A stretch of DNA of 28,676 nucleotides from Veillonellaceae bacterium UBA5809. GTDB lineage: Bacteria; Bacillota; Negativicutes; Veillonellales; Dialisteraceae. Where the stretch lies: assembly GCA_002417965.1 (NCBI GenBank), contig DIDD01000071.1, forward strand, positions 1 through 28,676, written 5' to 3'. The position numbers were made by a program, and so were the translations under genes. The notes under the pieces were generated by a model, which was given only the letters and a program-made list of their open reading frames with translations, was not told the DNA's origin and made no database searches. Shown piece by piece: positions 15,935-23,808 of this stretch; the first letter of the stretch is position 1, and the number at the start of each line of letters is the position of its first letter.

Positions 15935-18283
15935 ATGCTGAAAATTAATACGATGGAAGGACATCAGCGAATGTCTACGGAAACGCTCCTCCATATGATA
16001 GAAGAGGCAGTAAAGGCAGGAGAGACTGATTTCCGGATTGAGGCATCCGGTCAGCATGATATAGGAGGTCCTCTTTGGAATAAAGAAGGAAAAACTCTTC
16101 ATTTTTTCATCAATAATGCGGGGCAGCGCGTAGGTGCGATGTGTCTGCCCCATACTGAGATCTGTGTGGAAGATTCGGCGCCGGCGGATGTGGGATGGCT
16201 GAATTCCGGGGGAACTATCGTGGTACGGGGAGACTCAGGAGATACTACGGGACACTGTGCCGCGGGAGGGTATATTTATATAGGAGGACGGAGCGGGACA
16301 CGGAGCGGTTCATTGATGAAGCATGATCCGCTTTATGCACCGCCGCAGTTGTGGATATTAAAAAATACGGGGTCGTTTTCTTTTGAATTCATGGGCGGGG
16401 GCATTGCTGTTGTATGCGGATGGGACTGTGACGAGGTTGATTCTGTCTTGGGCGAACGGTCATGCGTAGGCATGCTTGGCGGTGTGGTCTATTTTCGCGG
16501 AAAAGCAGGAAGTCATCCGGATGATGTGCAGGAGAAGAAACTGGAGGAAGAAGATATACAGTTTCTGCGCAAAGAACTTCCCGCTTTTCTTAGATCTGTT
16601 CAGCGGGATGATTTGCAGAAAGCATTGTGGGACTGGACAACTTGGCATAAAATGGTTCCTCTTACCTATGAGGAAAAGCTGGCACGGCAGCATCCGCGGA
16701 ATGTTCATGAATTCCGCCTTCATGAATGGGTGCCCGGCGGCGTATTCAGTGATGTGTGCCGGGATGATTTTCAGGTGCATACACTGGTTGAGACAGGACT
16801 TTACAGACTCCGTGTTCCTGTGTGGGAAAATCACCGGTTCAGCGCTCCCTGCGAAGCGGCCTGCCCTGCGGGTATTCCGACACAGAAACGATACGGATTG
16901 ATCCGGGACGGTCATAGAGATGAAGCACTGCGCATGGTTTTGGCATATACACCGTTTCCCGCTTCAGTATGCGGTTATTTATGCCCCCATCCATGCATGC
17001 AGGCATGTACAAGGGGCCAACTGGATGAGCCTGTGCGGATTGCCCTGTTGGGACGGGATTCGATCAAGACGGAACCGGATCCGTTTCAGCCGTCTACAGG
17101 CAAAAAAATTGCAGTGATTGGAGGCGGTGCGGCCGGTTTGTCCGCCGCATGGCAGCTAATCAGGCAGGGGCATGAAGTAACGGTTTACGAAGGAGATGCG
17201 CGTATTGGGGGAAAAATGGAGCAGGTAATTCCCAGAGATAGACTTCCTGCGGCTGTTTTGAAATCGGAATTGGACAGGATTGCCCGGGCTGGTGTGCATT
17301 TTGTCTGTTCTTATCAGGTTGATGAAGAACGGTTCAGACATATCCGGGAAAGTTTTGATGCGGTGATTGCGGCTACCGGAGGTCACAGAAAACGGCCTCT
17401 TACCTGCAGCGGTGCAGAGCATGCTGTTGATTGTCTGGCTTATCTGTCGGCGGTCAACCGGGGAGAGAAGCCTTACACGGGACGGCATGTTGTGGTGATC
17501 GGAGCAGGAGATTCAGGAATGGATGCAGCCAGAAGCGCCTATCAGATGGGAGCGCAGCAGGTGATCTGTCTGGCACGGAGTGTGCCCCGTGCATCAGACG
17601 GAGAGCTTAGTTATATTTTGAAACGGGGCGGAAAGGTGATGTCCCATTTTCAGCCGGAGGAAATTACCGGAGAGGGAGTCAGAAGTACAGACGGACGCAT
17701 GGCGGAAGGGGATATGGTGATCCAGGTCATTGGCGAAGAACCGGTATTGGACTATTTGCTGCATCAGCCGTCTCTGCCTTTGTATCAGGGACTGTGGCTG
17801 CGTCCTCACAGGGACAGTTCTGTGCTTCCCGGCGTATTTGCGGCCGGTGATGCCGTCCGGCCCGGACGTTTGGTGGATGCGGTGGCGTCAGGAGCCCGGG
17901 CCGCACATTTCGCGGATGCTTATGTTATGGGTAAAATACCGTCGCCCTTTGAAAAGGCACCGGCCATTCCAACAGATCGAATTCATTCTGTGTTTTTTCA
18001 GCAGTTCCGGAGGGAAGAAATGCCTGAAACAGCGGAGGGGGATATTCTCCGCTGTATGAGCTGCGGTACATGCCGATCCTGTGATATCTGCATAGAAGCA
18101 TGTCCCCGTGGAGCCATATCAAAGCATCAGACACGGGAAGGAGATTTTGAACTGATATCAGATCCGGATTTATGTATTGGCTGCGGCATTTGTGAGGGGG
18201 TATGTCCCTGCGGAATATGGAAATTAAAAGCGAATCCTGTTCCCGTTGAAATGTACCGGAACTATACGCCTGTCAAAGGTTAG
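15935..18283 (+). CDS. GXGXG-domain / GltD-like FAD oxidoreductase / ferredoxin fusion (glutamate synthase electron-input subunit)
   Basis: This is a 782-residue three-part fusion. Residues 1 to about 240 are the GltB C-terminal GXGXG beta-helix domain (GGTIVVRGDSGDTTGHCAAGG and later glycine repeats). Residues about 300-670 are GltD-like: Fe-S cysteines at 306, 310, 346, 350, 354 and 358, FAD motif GGGAAGLSA near 396, NAD(P) motif GAGDSGMDAA near 524, and a closing GVFAAGDAVRPGRLVDAVASGARAA. The last 80 residues hold two ferredoxin-like cluster motifs, CMSCGTCRSCDICIEACP and CIGCGICEGVCP. GGAGGG touches an ATG at 15929 with no spacing, so I start at the ATG six bases later. It would take electrons from NAD(P)H to the FMN subunit. 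I see no error or truncation. Confidence 0.88.
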   Translation: MLKINTMEGHQRMSTETLLHMIEEAVKAGETDFRIEASGQHDIGGPLWNKEGKTLHFFINNAGQRVGAMCLPHTEICVEDSAPADVGWLNSGGTIVVRGDSGDTTGHCAAGGYIYIGGRSGTRSGSLMKHDPLYAPPQLWILKNTGSFSFEFMGGGIAVVCGWDCDEVDSVLGERSCVGMLGGVVYFRGKAGSHPDDVQEKKLEEEDIQFLRKELPAFLRSVQRDDLQKALWDWTTWHKMVPLTYEEKLARQHPRNVHEFRLHEWVPGGVFSDVCRDDFQVHTLVETGLYRLRVPVWENHRFSAPCEAACPAGIPTQKRYGLIRDGHRDEALRMVLAYTPFPASVCGYLCPHPCMQACTRGQLDEPVRIALLGRDSIKTEPDPFQPSTGKKIAVIGGGAAGLSAAWQLIRQGHEVTVYEGDARIGGKMEQVIPRDRLPAAVLKSELDRIARAGVHFVCSYQVDEERFRHIRESFDAVIAATGGHRKRPLTCSGAEHAVDCLAYLSAVNRGEKPYTGRHVVVIGAGDSGMDAARSAYQMGAQQVICLARSVPRASDGELSYILKRGGKVMSHFQPEEITGEGVRSTDGRMAEGDMVIQVIGEEPVLDYLLHQPSLPLYQGLWLRPHRDSSVLPGVFAAGDAVRPGRLVDAVASGARAAHFADAYVMGKIPSPFEKAPAIPTDRIHSVFFQQFRREEMPETAEGDILRCMSCGTCRSCDICIEACPRGAISKHQTREGDFELISDPDLCIGCGICEGVCPCGIWKLKANPVPVEMYRNYTPVKG

Positions 18284-18303
18284 CGTGAAGAAGGCAGAAA
18301 GAA

Positions 18304-18320
18304 TTCTCATATTATGAGAT
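18304..18320. repeat. Small inverted repeat between convergent genes
   Basis: TCTCAT-ATT-ATGAGA lies in the 39-base gap between the convergent glutamate synthase and radical SAM genes. It has no T run, so it is at best a weak terminator for either. Confidence 0.4.
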
Positions 18321-18322
18321 GA

Positions 18323-19720
18323 TCAGGAGTTGCTTCCGTGAGTTGATTCCGGATGTGATTCTTTCCAGAGTTTTTCCGCTTCCGGGGTCCAGGCAGCGGC
18401 ATAAGATACGCATTTCTGAAATAGATTGTCCGGTTGTTCAGGTGCCATTAGATCGGTTGAAGGAGCATGAACTTCTCGGATCATTTGTCCCAATATTTCC
18501 GGATTTTCCAACATGGGACAGGGACGGAGATGGTTATGGTTAAAAGGCTGACGCTTTTTGTATACCCGGAATAAAGGCTGACTAAGACACTCCAGAAGAG
18601 AATGATTCTTGATATTCATATTTGAATAATGGATAAATACACAGGGCTCCATATCTCCGTTTGAATTGATATGGCAGTAGCATCTTCCGCCGGCGATACA
18701 GCCGTTTACAAATTCCCCGTCATTCTGAAAATCCATAGGGAAAAGAAAACGTCCCTGTCCGTCAGGAGATGAACGGCGCACTTCCCGGATCCGGTGATAT
18801 ACATAAGCACGCTGGTCAGGTGTCGGCAGCAGAGCAGGAGCAGCATCCTGCCCCACAGGCATATAATGGAAGAACCAGGCAAAAAGGCATCCCCTGTCAA
18901 TGAGAAGATTAAAAAAACGGTCACTCATGACGTCGGGAATGTTCTTTTTTGTATAACAGGTAGAAGAGCCAAACAGCATGCCCTGCCGGTGCAGCAGATC
19001 CATGGCTTTCATAACGCGGCGGAAGCAGCCTTTGCCCCGCCGGCTGTCATTGGTTTCCTCAAATCCTTCAATACTGATAGACAGGGCAATATTTCCAAGT
19101 GCTGTCATTTCCTGTACGTTTTCCGGATTGATCAGAGTGGCATTCGTGAACAGCATGAACTCACAGCAGGGATGGGAAGCAGCCAGTTTTCGGATATCAT
19201 TCCAGCGCGTCATGGGTTCTCCGCCGGTCATCATATAAAAGTAAATTCCCATATTTTCACCCTCTGATATGATTTGGTCCAGCGTTTCATAGGAAATATC
19301 CAGGGTATGGCCGTATTCTGCCGCCCAGCATCCTGTACAGTGCATGTTGCAGCGGCTTGTCGGATCCATCAGGATAATCCATGGAATATTTATTCCATAT
19401 TTTTCTGATAGACTGAGTGTTTTTTGACGTCCTAAAAAAGCAGCTTGAAATCCCCCGTTCAAAGCGGCTGTTTTGGCTACACGGGGATGGACAGACTGAA
19501 GCGCATGCAGGGCAAAACGGGCCCACCGGCCATTTTCCTTCAGTTGCTTGCGGGCCTGTACGTAAATATCTTCCCCGTAAAAAGATCCAAGGAACTTTTC
19601 ACTCATATCTACCAGATGGAGCATGTCCGAAGTCCATTTTTCCTGATCGTTTCGATGCGCAATGATTTGATCTGCCAGAAGGGCAAATCCTTTCCGTTCG
19701 GCCATATGCAGGAAGTTCAT
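18323..19720 (-). CDS. Radical SAM protein with SPASM-like C-terminal cysteines (function unknown)
   Basis: This 465-residue protein has the radical SAM cluster motif CxxxCxxC at Cys124/128/131 (DPTSRCNMHCTGCWAAEYG), then MMTGGEPM and LSISIEG strands. A C-terminal NGCIAGGRCYCHINSNGDMEPC region with a later RPCPM resembles the auxiliary-cluster (SPASM-like) region. The first roughly 110 residues are a helical domain often seen in this uncharacterised Bacillota group. I start at the ATG at 19718-19720 because AAGGAG lies ten bases before it (19731-19736) and the family's similarity seems to begin here. The frame stays open up to 19936, but that extra 72 residues lies in AT-rich leader DNA and its first ATG is only about six bases from the predicted transcript start. 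No peptide substrate gene is visible beside it. Confidence 0.8.
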   Translation of the reverse strand: MNFLHMAERKGFALLADQIIAHRNDQEKWTSDMLHLVDMSEKFLGSFYGEDIYVQARKQLKENGRWARFALHALQSVHPRVAKTAALNGGFQAAFLGRQKTLSLSEKYGINIPWIILMDPTSRCNMHCTGCWAAEYGHTLDISYETLDQIISEGENMGIYFYMMTGGEPMTRWNDIRKLAASHPCCEFMLFTNATLINPENVQEMTALGNIALSISIEGFEETNDSRRGKGCFRRVMKAMDLLHRQGMLFGSSTCYTKKNIPDVMSDRFFNLLIDRGCLFAWFFHYMPVGQDAAPALLPTPDQRAYVYHRIREVRRSSPDGQGRFLFPMDFQNDGEFVNGCIAGGRCYCHINSNGDMEPCVFIHYSNMNIKNHSLLECLSQPLFRVYKKRQPFNHNHLRPCPMLENPEILGQMIREVHAPSTDLMAPEQPDNLFQKCVSYAAAWTPEAEKLWKESHPESTHGSNS

Positions 19721-19942
19721 AATTGTCTCACTCCTTATAATGGAATCAACACCAGCAGATTCTCCGAAGAATAAAGCATAGGGGAGAATATTGAATCTGT
19801 TCAAATGCAGAAGATATAAATCAGCAGCGACATTTCCTCCTTTTTGCAGAAATTTTGAGTTTAACATACTTACTGAAATAATGAATAATAATAATAAAGT
19901 TAAATAAAAAGTAATTAAAAACAAATATGAAATCAATCTACT
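19721..19942 (-). promoter_or_regulatory. Long leader of the radical SAM gene, with an internal strong ribosome site
   Basis: About 220 bases separate the predicted transcript start from the chosen ATG. The minus strand holds a perfect AAAAAGGAGGAAA (19845-19833). Close behind it is an ATG (19833-19831) opening a ten-codon frame, MSLLIYIFCI, out of phase with the main frame. A hairpin ATTCTCC ... GGAGAAT lies further down. It could be a leader peptide, or the ribosome site may belong to a longer version of the radical SAM protein with a start I cannot identify. The rest of the leader is AT-rich and shows nothing else. Confidence 0.4.
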
Positions 19943-19948
19943 AATTTA

Positions 19949-19977
19949 AATATAATACCTTGACAGATGAGAGTCAA
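19949..19977 (-). promoter_or_regulatory. Promoter of the radical SAM gene
   Basis: On the minus strand TTGACT (19977-19972) and TATATT (19954-19949) have a 17-base spacer, with a start predicted near 19942. It is divergent from the pncB promoter. Confidence 0.8.
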
Positions 19978-20060
19978 TCCCCGAAGATCCATGTATGACA
20001 GGATTTTTCTTTTTAAATGATTAAGATCATCGCTTTAAAAGCCGGAAAGAGTAGGAAATA

Positions 20061-20069
20061 TGGTATAAT
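20061..20069 (+). promoter_or_regulatory. Extended -10 promoter for the pncB operon
   Basis: TGGTATAAT is a perfect extended -10 about 44 bases before the pncB ATG. No good -35 is seen at 17 bases. A five-base inverted repeat ATGAT-TAAG-ATCAT (20017-20030) lies upstream and could be an operator, but it is too short to call. Confidence 0.65.
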
Positions 20070-20112
20070 ATAGAGAATATTTTAAAGGAAAATATAAGGA
20101 GCAGGTGACATC

Positions 20113-21576
20113 ATGAAATCAAACGGATTGGTGACAGATTTATATCAGATGACAATGACACAGGGGCTGATGCGTATTGGCATGCATGAGAAAGAGGTAG
20201 TTTTTGACAGGTTCTACCGAGAAAATCCTTTTCAGGGAGGATACACTGTTGTGGCTGGTCTGGCGCATTTGATCGATTTCATACAAAACTTCCGATATAA
20301 GAAAGAGGATATTGATTATCTGCGGAGTCTGGGGCTGTTTGATGAGGCCTATCTGACCTATTTATCACGATTCCGGTTTCATGGGGATATTTATGCTATG
20401 CCGGAGGGGACTGTGGTTTTTCCGGGGGAGGTTCTTCTGCGTTTTCATGGAACAATTACAGAAGCTATGCTCCTGGAGACAGGTTTGTCAATGATTTTGA
20501 ATCATGAGAGCCTGATTGCCACAAAGGCCAGAAGGATCCGTTCTGTGGCACCTCATGATACGCTTATGGAATTTGGCCTGAGACGGGCACAGGGACATTC
20601 AGCCGGGCTGTGGGGAGCCCGTGCGGCTATGATTGGGGGATTTGACGGTACGAGTAATGTGGAGGCAGGGAAAAGGTTTGGCATTCCTGTTTTGGGGACC
20701 ATGGCGCACAGTTGGATTATGAGTTTTGATTCAGAGCTGGAAGCTTTCAGGGAATATGCCCGGCAGTATAAAAATCCTATTCTTCTGGCGGATACTTATC
20801 ATGCCCTGGAATCAGGGGTTCCCCATGCAATACAGGTATTTCGGGAACTTCGGTCGGAAAACCGGCTTCCCCGGGTATACGGTATACGTCTGGACAGCGG
20901 CGATTTGGCCTATTTATCGCAGAAGGCCAGTCAGATGATGACGGAAGCAGGGTTTCCCGATGCGGTTATTGCGGGTTCCAATGATCTGGATGAATATACT
21001 ATTCAGTCGCTGAAACAGCAAGGATGTACAATGACATCCTGGGGGGTGGGTACCCGCTGTATTACGGCGGACGGTTCTCCTTCTTTAGGCGGTGTCTTTA
21101 AAATGTGCGCCAGAGAAGAGAACGGTCATTTCATTCCAAAAATGAAAATTTCCGATAATACATCGAAAATAACAAATCCCGGCATTAAGAATGTTCTCCG
21201 CTTTTATCATAAGGAAACAGGCAAAATGATTACGGATTTAGTATGTCTTGCTGGTGAGAAAGTACCTTCCGGGGGCGATTATATACTTGTGACGGAATCC
21301 GCCCGGTGGCGCCGTAAGGTGTTAAGGGCAGATACATACCGATCTGTCTCGATGCTCAGACCGCTGTTTCAACATGGATGTCCCGCTGAAGGGGCAGATG
21401 TGACACTTCAGGAGACGGTCGATTATGCTTCTCATCAGATGAATACACTGTGGCCGGAATATCTTCGCCTGATGAACCCGGATATCATGGAAGTCAATCT
21501 GTCAAGACCGCTGCAGCAGTTAAAGGATCAGATTATCACAGATGCACTGGGCCATGGAATTTCAGACCTGTCATAA
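20113..21576 (+). CDS. pncB: Nicotinate phosphoribosyltransferase
   Basis: This 487-residue NAD-salvage enzyme makes nicotinate mononucleotide from nicotinate and PRPP. Family motifs are the N-terminal LVTDLYQMTMTQG, FDRFYRENPFQGGYTVVAGL, EFGLRRAQG (with the basic residues near PRPP), FDGTSNVEAGKRFGIPVLGTMAHSW, LLADTY, YGIRLDSGDLAYLS and WGVGTRCITADGSPSLGGVFKM. Length fits the longer PncB form of Bacillota. AGGTGA (20103-20108) and AAGGAG further up precede the ATG. The stop is followed 12 bases later by the first exported-protein gene, which uses an AAGGAGG overlapping the pncB stop, so all five genes are probably one transcript. Confidence 0.96.
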   Translation: MKSNGLVTDLYQMTMTQGLMRIGMHEKEVVFDRFYRENPFQGGYTVVAGLAHLIDFIQNFRYKKEDIDYLRSLGLFDEAYLTYLSRFRFHGDIYAMPEGTVVFPGEVLLRFHGTITEAMLLETGLSMILNHESLIATKARRIRSVAPHDTLMEFGLRRAQGHSAGLWGARAAMIGGFDGTSNVEAGKRFGIPVLGTMAHSWIMSFDSELEAFREYARQYKNPILLADTYHALESGVPHAIQVFRELRSENRLPRVYGIRLDSGDLAYLSQKASQMMTEAGFPDAVIAGSNDLDEYTIQSLKQQGCTMTSWGVGTRCITADGSPSLGGVFKMCAREENGHFIPKMKISDNTSKITNPGIKNVLRFYHKETGKMITDLVCLAGEKVPSGGDYILVTESARWRRKVLRADTYRSVSMLRPLFQHGCPAEGADVTLQETVDYASHQMNTLWPEYLRLMNPDIMEVNLSRPLQQLKDQIITDALGHGISDLS

Positions 21577-21588
21577 GGAGGCGGTATC

Positions 21589-22308
21589 GTGAACCATTAT
21601 GCTGCAGCATTATTTCTTTCCCTAGGGATTTTATCTGTTATGCCTGCAGAGGCATCCGATATCATTCCCATCCAGGGAGGTCTGTCCGTACCGGCAGCGG
21701 AGGGGCTGCAGATATGGAATGCAGACCGGTCCTATTTGGGCTTGAAACTGCGGGCACTTTTAGATTCTCCCGATGCTGCCGGCTTTGCAGCACGGAGAGT
21801 TATTTCCAATGGCTGGGTCAGAGAGGAAAATCGTGGAGAATTAACCCGGATTATAAGGAGAGTTTTGGGAAACAGCCGTTTTTCCCAGATCCGTCTGACG
21901 GATAAGGGGACGGTTTATCAGGCGGAGGCGGTGCGTTTTTTCATTTCTTATGAGGATGTGAAGTATCTGCAGGGGATGATCGTGGAGCCTGTGCCTTTTC
22001 AGAATATCTGTTTGGAAGATGTTGAAAAAAATGGATATTACGGTAACGGAAACAGAGGATTCTATGTACAGCAGAGGAGGCCTTGGGCTTCCGGTAAATC
22101 CCGGACTGGTGTTTCGTATAAAAAAGCTTTTGTGAAGGGACAGATCTTTTGTGAGGGCCTGGTTTTCCCTGTACAGATGCTGATATACTCCTTTCCTGAG
22201 AGCGGAGGGGTTTCTTTCCTGGCAGTTGTCAGCGATGAAACGGCAGGGGAGCATATGATCAAGCTGCTGAATCAAAGCGTGTCCAATGCGGAAAGGAGTG
22301 CTTTATGA
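21589..22308 (+). CDS. Exported protein of an unknown tandem family, member 1
   Basis: I do not recognise this 239-residue protein. It starts at a GTG with AAGGAGG seven bases upstream (21575-21581). A Sec signal peptide is visible: a hydrophobic core in residues 4-18, then MPAEAS with likely cleavage after residue 22 or 23. The mature part has no membrane helix. Residues 188-216 (CEGLVFPVQMLIYSF, then G-G and FLAVVS) align without gaps with residues 177-205 of the next gene product (SEGFVLPEFVKLYLF, then FYILAVMS). About 12 of 29 positions are identical, so the two are homologous over the C-terminal region. It is the longest N-terminally diverged member. The ATGA overlap with the next gene implies translational coupling. 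A soluble periplasmic or surface location is inferred. Confidence 0.8.
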   Translation: MNHYAAALFLSLGILSVMPAEASDIIPIQGGLSVPAAEGLQIWNADRSYLGLKLRALLDSPDAAGFAARRVISNGWVREENRGELTRIIRRVLGNSRFSQIRLTDKGTVYQAEAVRFFISYEDVKYLQGMIVEPVPFQNICLEDVEKNGYYGNGNRGFYVQQRRPWASGKSRTGVSYKKAFVKGQIFCEGLVFPVQMLIYSFPESGGVSFLAVVSDETAGEHMIKLLNQSVSNAERSAL

Positions 22309-23042
22309 GTATCTGGAAAGTGACTGCGGCCGTTGTCTGCGGGATCTTGTTCTTTACAGGCGGAGCGGCATGGGCACAGGCATCTATTCCGTCAGATGGG
22401 AAGCTGAAGGATGGCGCGGTGCAGCCCTGGTATGAGCAGGAAGCGGGCAGAGAATATCTGTCTGCTGCTGTATTTCCTCCGCATATGTCATATGTGCCGC
22501 TGCGTGGGAATAGCGGCGGACAAGCGCTTCCGGTAGGACAGCTGCGGGAAAATACAGAGGGAAAAATGGTTTCTGCCTGGGCGGCAGGACTAAAGCTGTC
22601 TGACGGAGAGGCGGCCATACTGAAAAAATTTCTTTCTGGAGAAACTGTTCCGCGGGGAGCGGAACAGCTTCAGGACCGTATTCTCCGCTTTACGGAGGCT
22701 ATCCGGGAGCAGGGCGGTGAAAATATTCCTTTTAATTGGGCTTCAATTAAAGTGTCGGATTTTCATCGGATTCAGCTTCTCCGCCATGGCAACCGGTATG
22801 CGCAGGCGGCCTCGGCCCGTATATGGCTGGTGTCAGAAGGATTTGTACTCCCGGAATTTGTCAAGCTGTATTTGTTTCCCAGAAATGGCCAGTTTTATAT
22901 ACTGGCGGTAATGAGTTCTGACGGGGAGCGGAGATTCGTGGAGGCAGCTTCGGATAAACTGGTTTTTTCATTGACGGACAGCCGTACAGCAGAAGAAGAC
23001 CGTGTCCGCGCAGAGGAGGTAGTCCATGTTTCGAAAAGTTAA
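22305..23042 (+). CDS. Exported protein of an unknown tandem family, member 2
   Basis: This 245-residue protein has no recognised function. It has a clean signal peptide (WKVTAAVVCGILFFTGGAAWAQA, cleavage likely after residue 26). The C-terminal block (residues 176-220: LVSEGFVLPEFVKLYLF ... LAVMSSDGERRF ... SDKL) aligns gaplessly with members 1 and 4. A second block, GGENI at 137-141 followed by VSDF at 150-153, matches member 4 (TGENV, then IRDF) at identical spacing. An earlier FPPHMSYVPL segment corresponds to similar short proline motifs in the other three. AAAGGAG at 22291-22297 supports the ATG, which overlaps the previous stop. The last 20 residues are charged and specific to this member. 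Confidence 0.8.
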   Translation: MSIWKVTAAVVCGILFFTGGAAWAQASIPSDGKLKDGAVQPWYEQEAGREYLSAAVFPPHMSYVPLRGNSGGQALPVGQLRENTEGKMVSAWAAGLKLSDGEAAILKKFLSGETVPRGAEQLQDRILRFTEAIREQGGENIPFNWASIKVSDFHRIQLLRHGNRYAQAASARIWLVSEGFVLPEFVKLYLFPRNGQFYILAVMSSDGERRFVEAASDKLVFSLTDSRTAEEDRVRAEEVVHVSKS

Positions 23043-23808
23043 AAAAAGAATTATTTATGCCGCTGTCTGTCTGGCTTCTTTGGGATTTCCCACACAGGCT
23101 CAGGATATTTTTTTTAATTCTCTGGGACGGATGCCTTTTCCTGATACAATAGAAATCCGACAGAGCCGTTCTGTATTTCAGCCATCCCATTTTCTTAGAA
23201 ATGCAGGCATTATGTCAGTTCCTGAAGCGCTTCCGGCAGAATTGTTCGGCGCACTGGCGTTTCCTGAGGGAATGTGTATTTCCTTTGGCAGTCAAAATTC
23301 TGTGGAAACAACTCATGTGTATCAGATGAGTCAGGATGATCTGGAGGGAATTTATCTTGTGGCGGCAGCTTCCGTTTCCGGCAAAAGCACTGGACTTTTT
23401 ACTGGAGAAGGGGAGAAATCCGGCGCTTTTTGGAGCGCTCCGGCAGACCGTGTATTTACTTCAGAAGATCAGAAGTTTTTTGATGCATTGCCTAAAACAC
23501 CAGAACAGATGTCCCTGTTCCTGAACCGCCGTCTGAAAAAGGAACGCATAGAAGGAGAGGTAAAGGCAGTTCTTTATAAGCCATGGGCACGGTATCATTC
23601 TGCGGAGGGAATCACCCGGTGGCAGAGTGACATCTGGCTCTTGCTCCGCTGGGAGGGGCAGATTTTTCCGCTGTGGATCCGCAGCACTGTTTTCACCGGG
23701 ACGGACGGGGCACTGTCTGTTCTGACTTTCTGGGGAACACCGGCAGCGGGGCGGAGATTTTCCGATTCAATTCTTTATAGTCTGTATGAAATGAAGGGAG
23801 ATCAATGA
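23026..23808 (+). CDS. Exported protein of an unknown tandem family, member 3
   Basis: This 260-residue protein has no recognised function. A lysine-rich n-region (MFRKVKKR) is followed by a hydrophobic stretch and FPTQAQ, a typical signal peptide with cleavage near residue 25 or 26. The family C-terminal motif is weaker here: WEGQIFPLWIRSTVF (209-223) aligns with SEGFVLPEFVKLYLF of member 2, and LAFPEGMCISF (77-87) with the proline motif near the N terminus of the others. It may also share an FTSEDQKFF segment with the LSDGEAAIL and LTPDQWQNL segments of members 2 and 4. GAGGAGGT precedes the ATG, which overlaps member 2 by 17 bases. It is the most diverged member; homology is likely but not certain. 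Confidence 0.75.
   Translation: MFRKVKKRIIYAAVCLASLGFPTQAQDIFFNSLGRMPFPDTIEIRQSRSVFQPSHFLRNAGIMSVPEALPAELFGALAFPEGMCISFGSQNSVETTHVYQMSQDDLEGIYLVAAASVSGKSTGLFTGEGEKSGAFWSAPADRVFTSEDQKFFDALPKTPEQMSLFLNRRLKKERIEGEVKAVLYKPWARYHSAEGITRWQSDIWLLLRWEGQIFPLWIRSTVFTGTDGALSVLTFWGTPAAGRRFSDSILYSLYEMKGDQ

Noticed and set aside
19721..19936. 72-residue N-terminal extension of the radical SAM protein starting MISYLFLITF
   Set aside because: The start would be about six bases from the predicted transcript start without a ribosome site, the DNA is AT-rich, and a well-spaced AAGGAG precedes the ATG at 19720. It is kept only as a finding about the leader.
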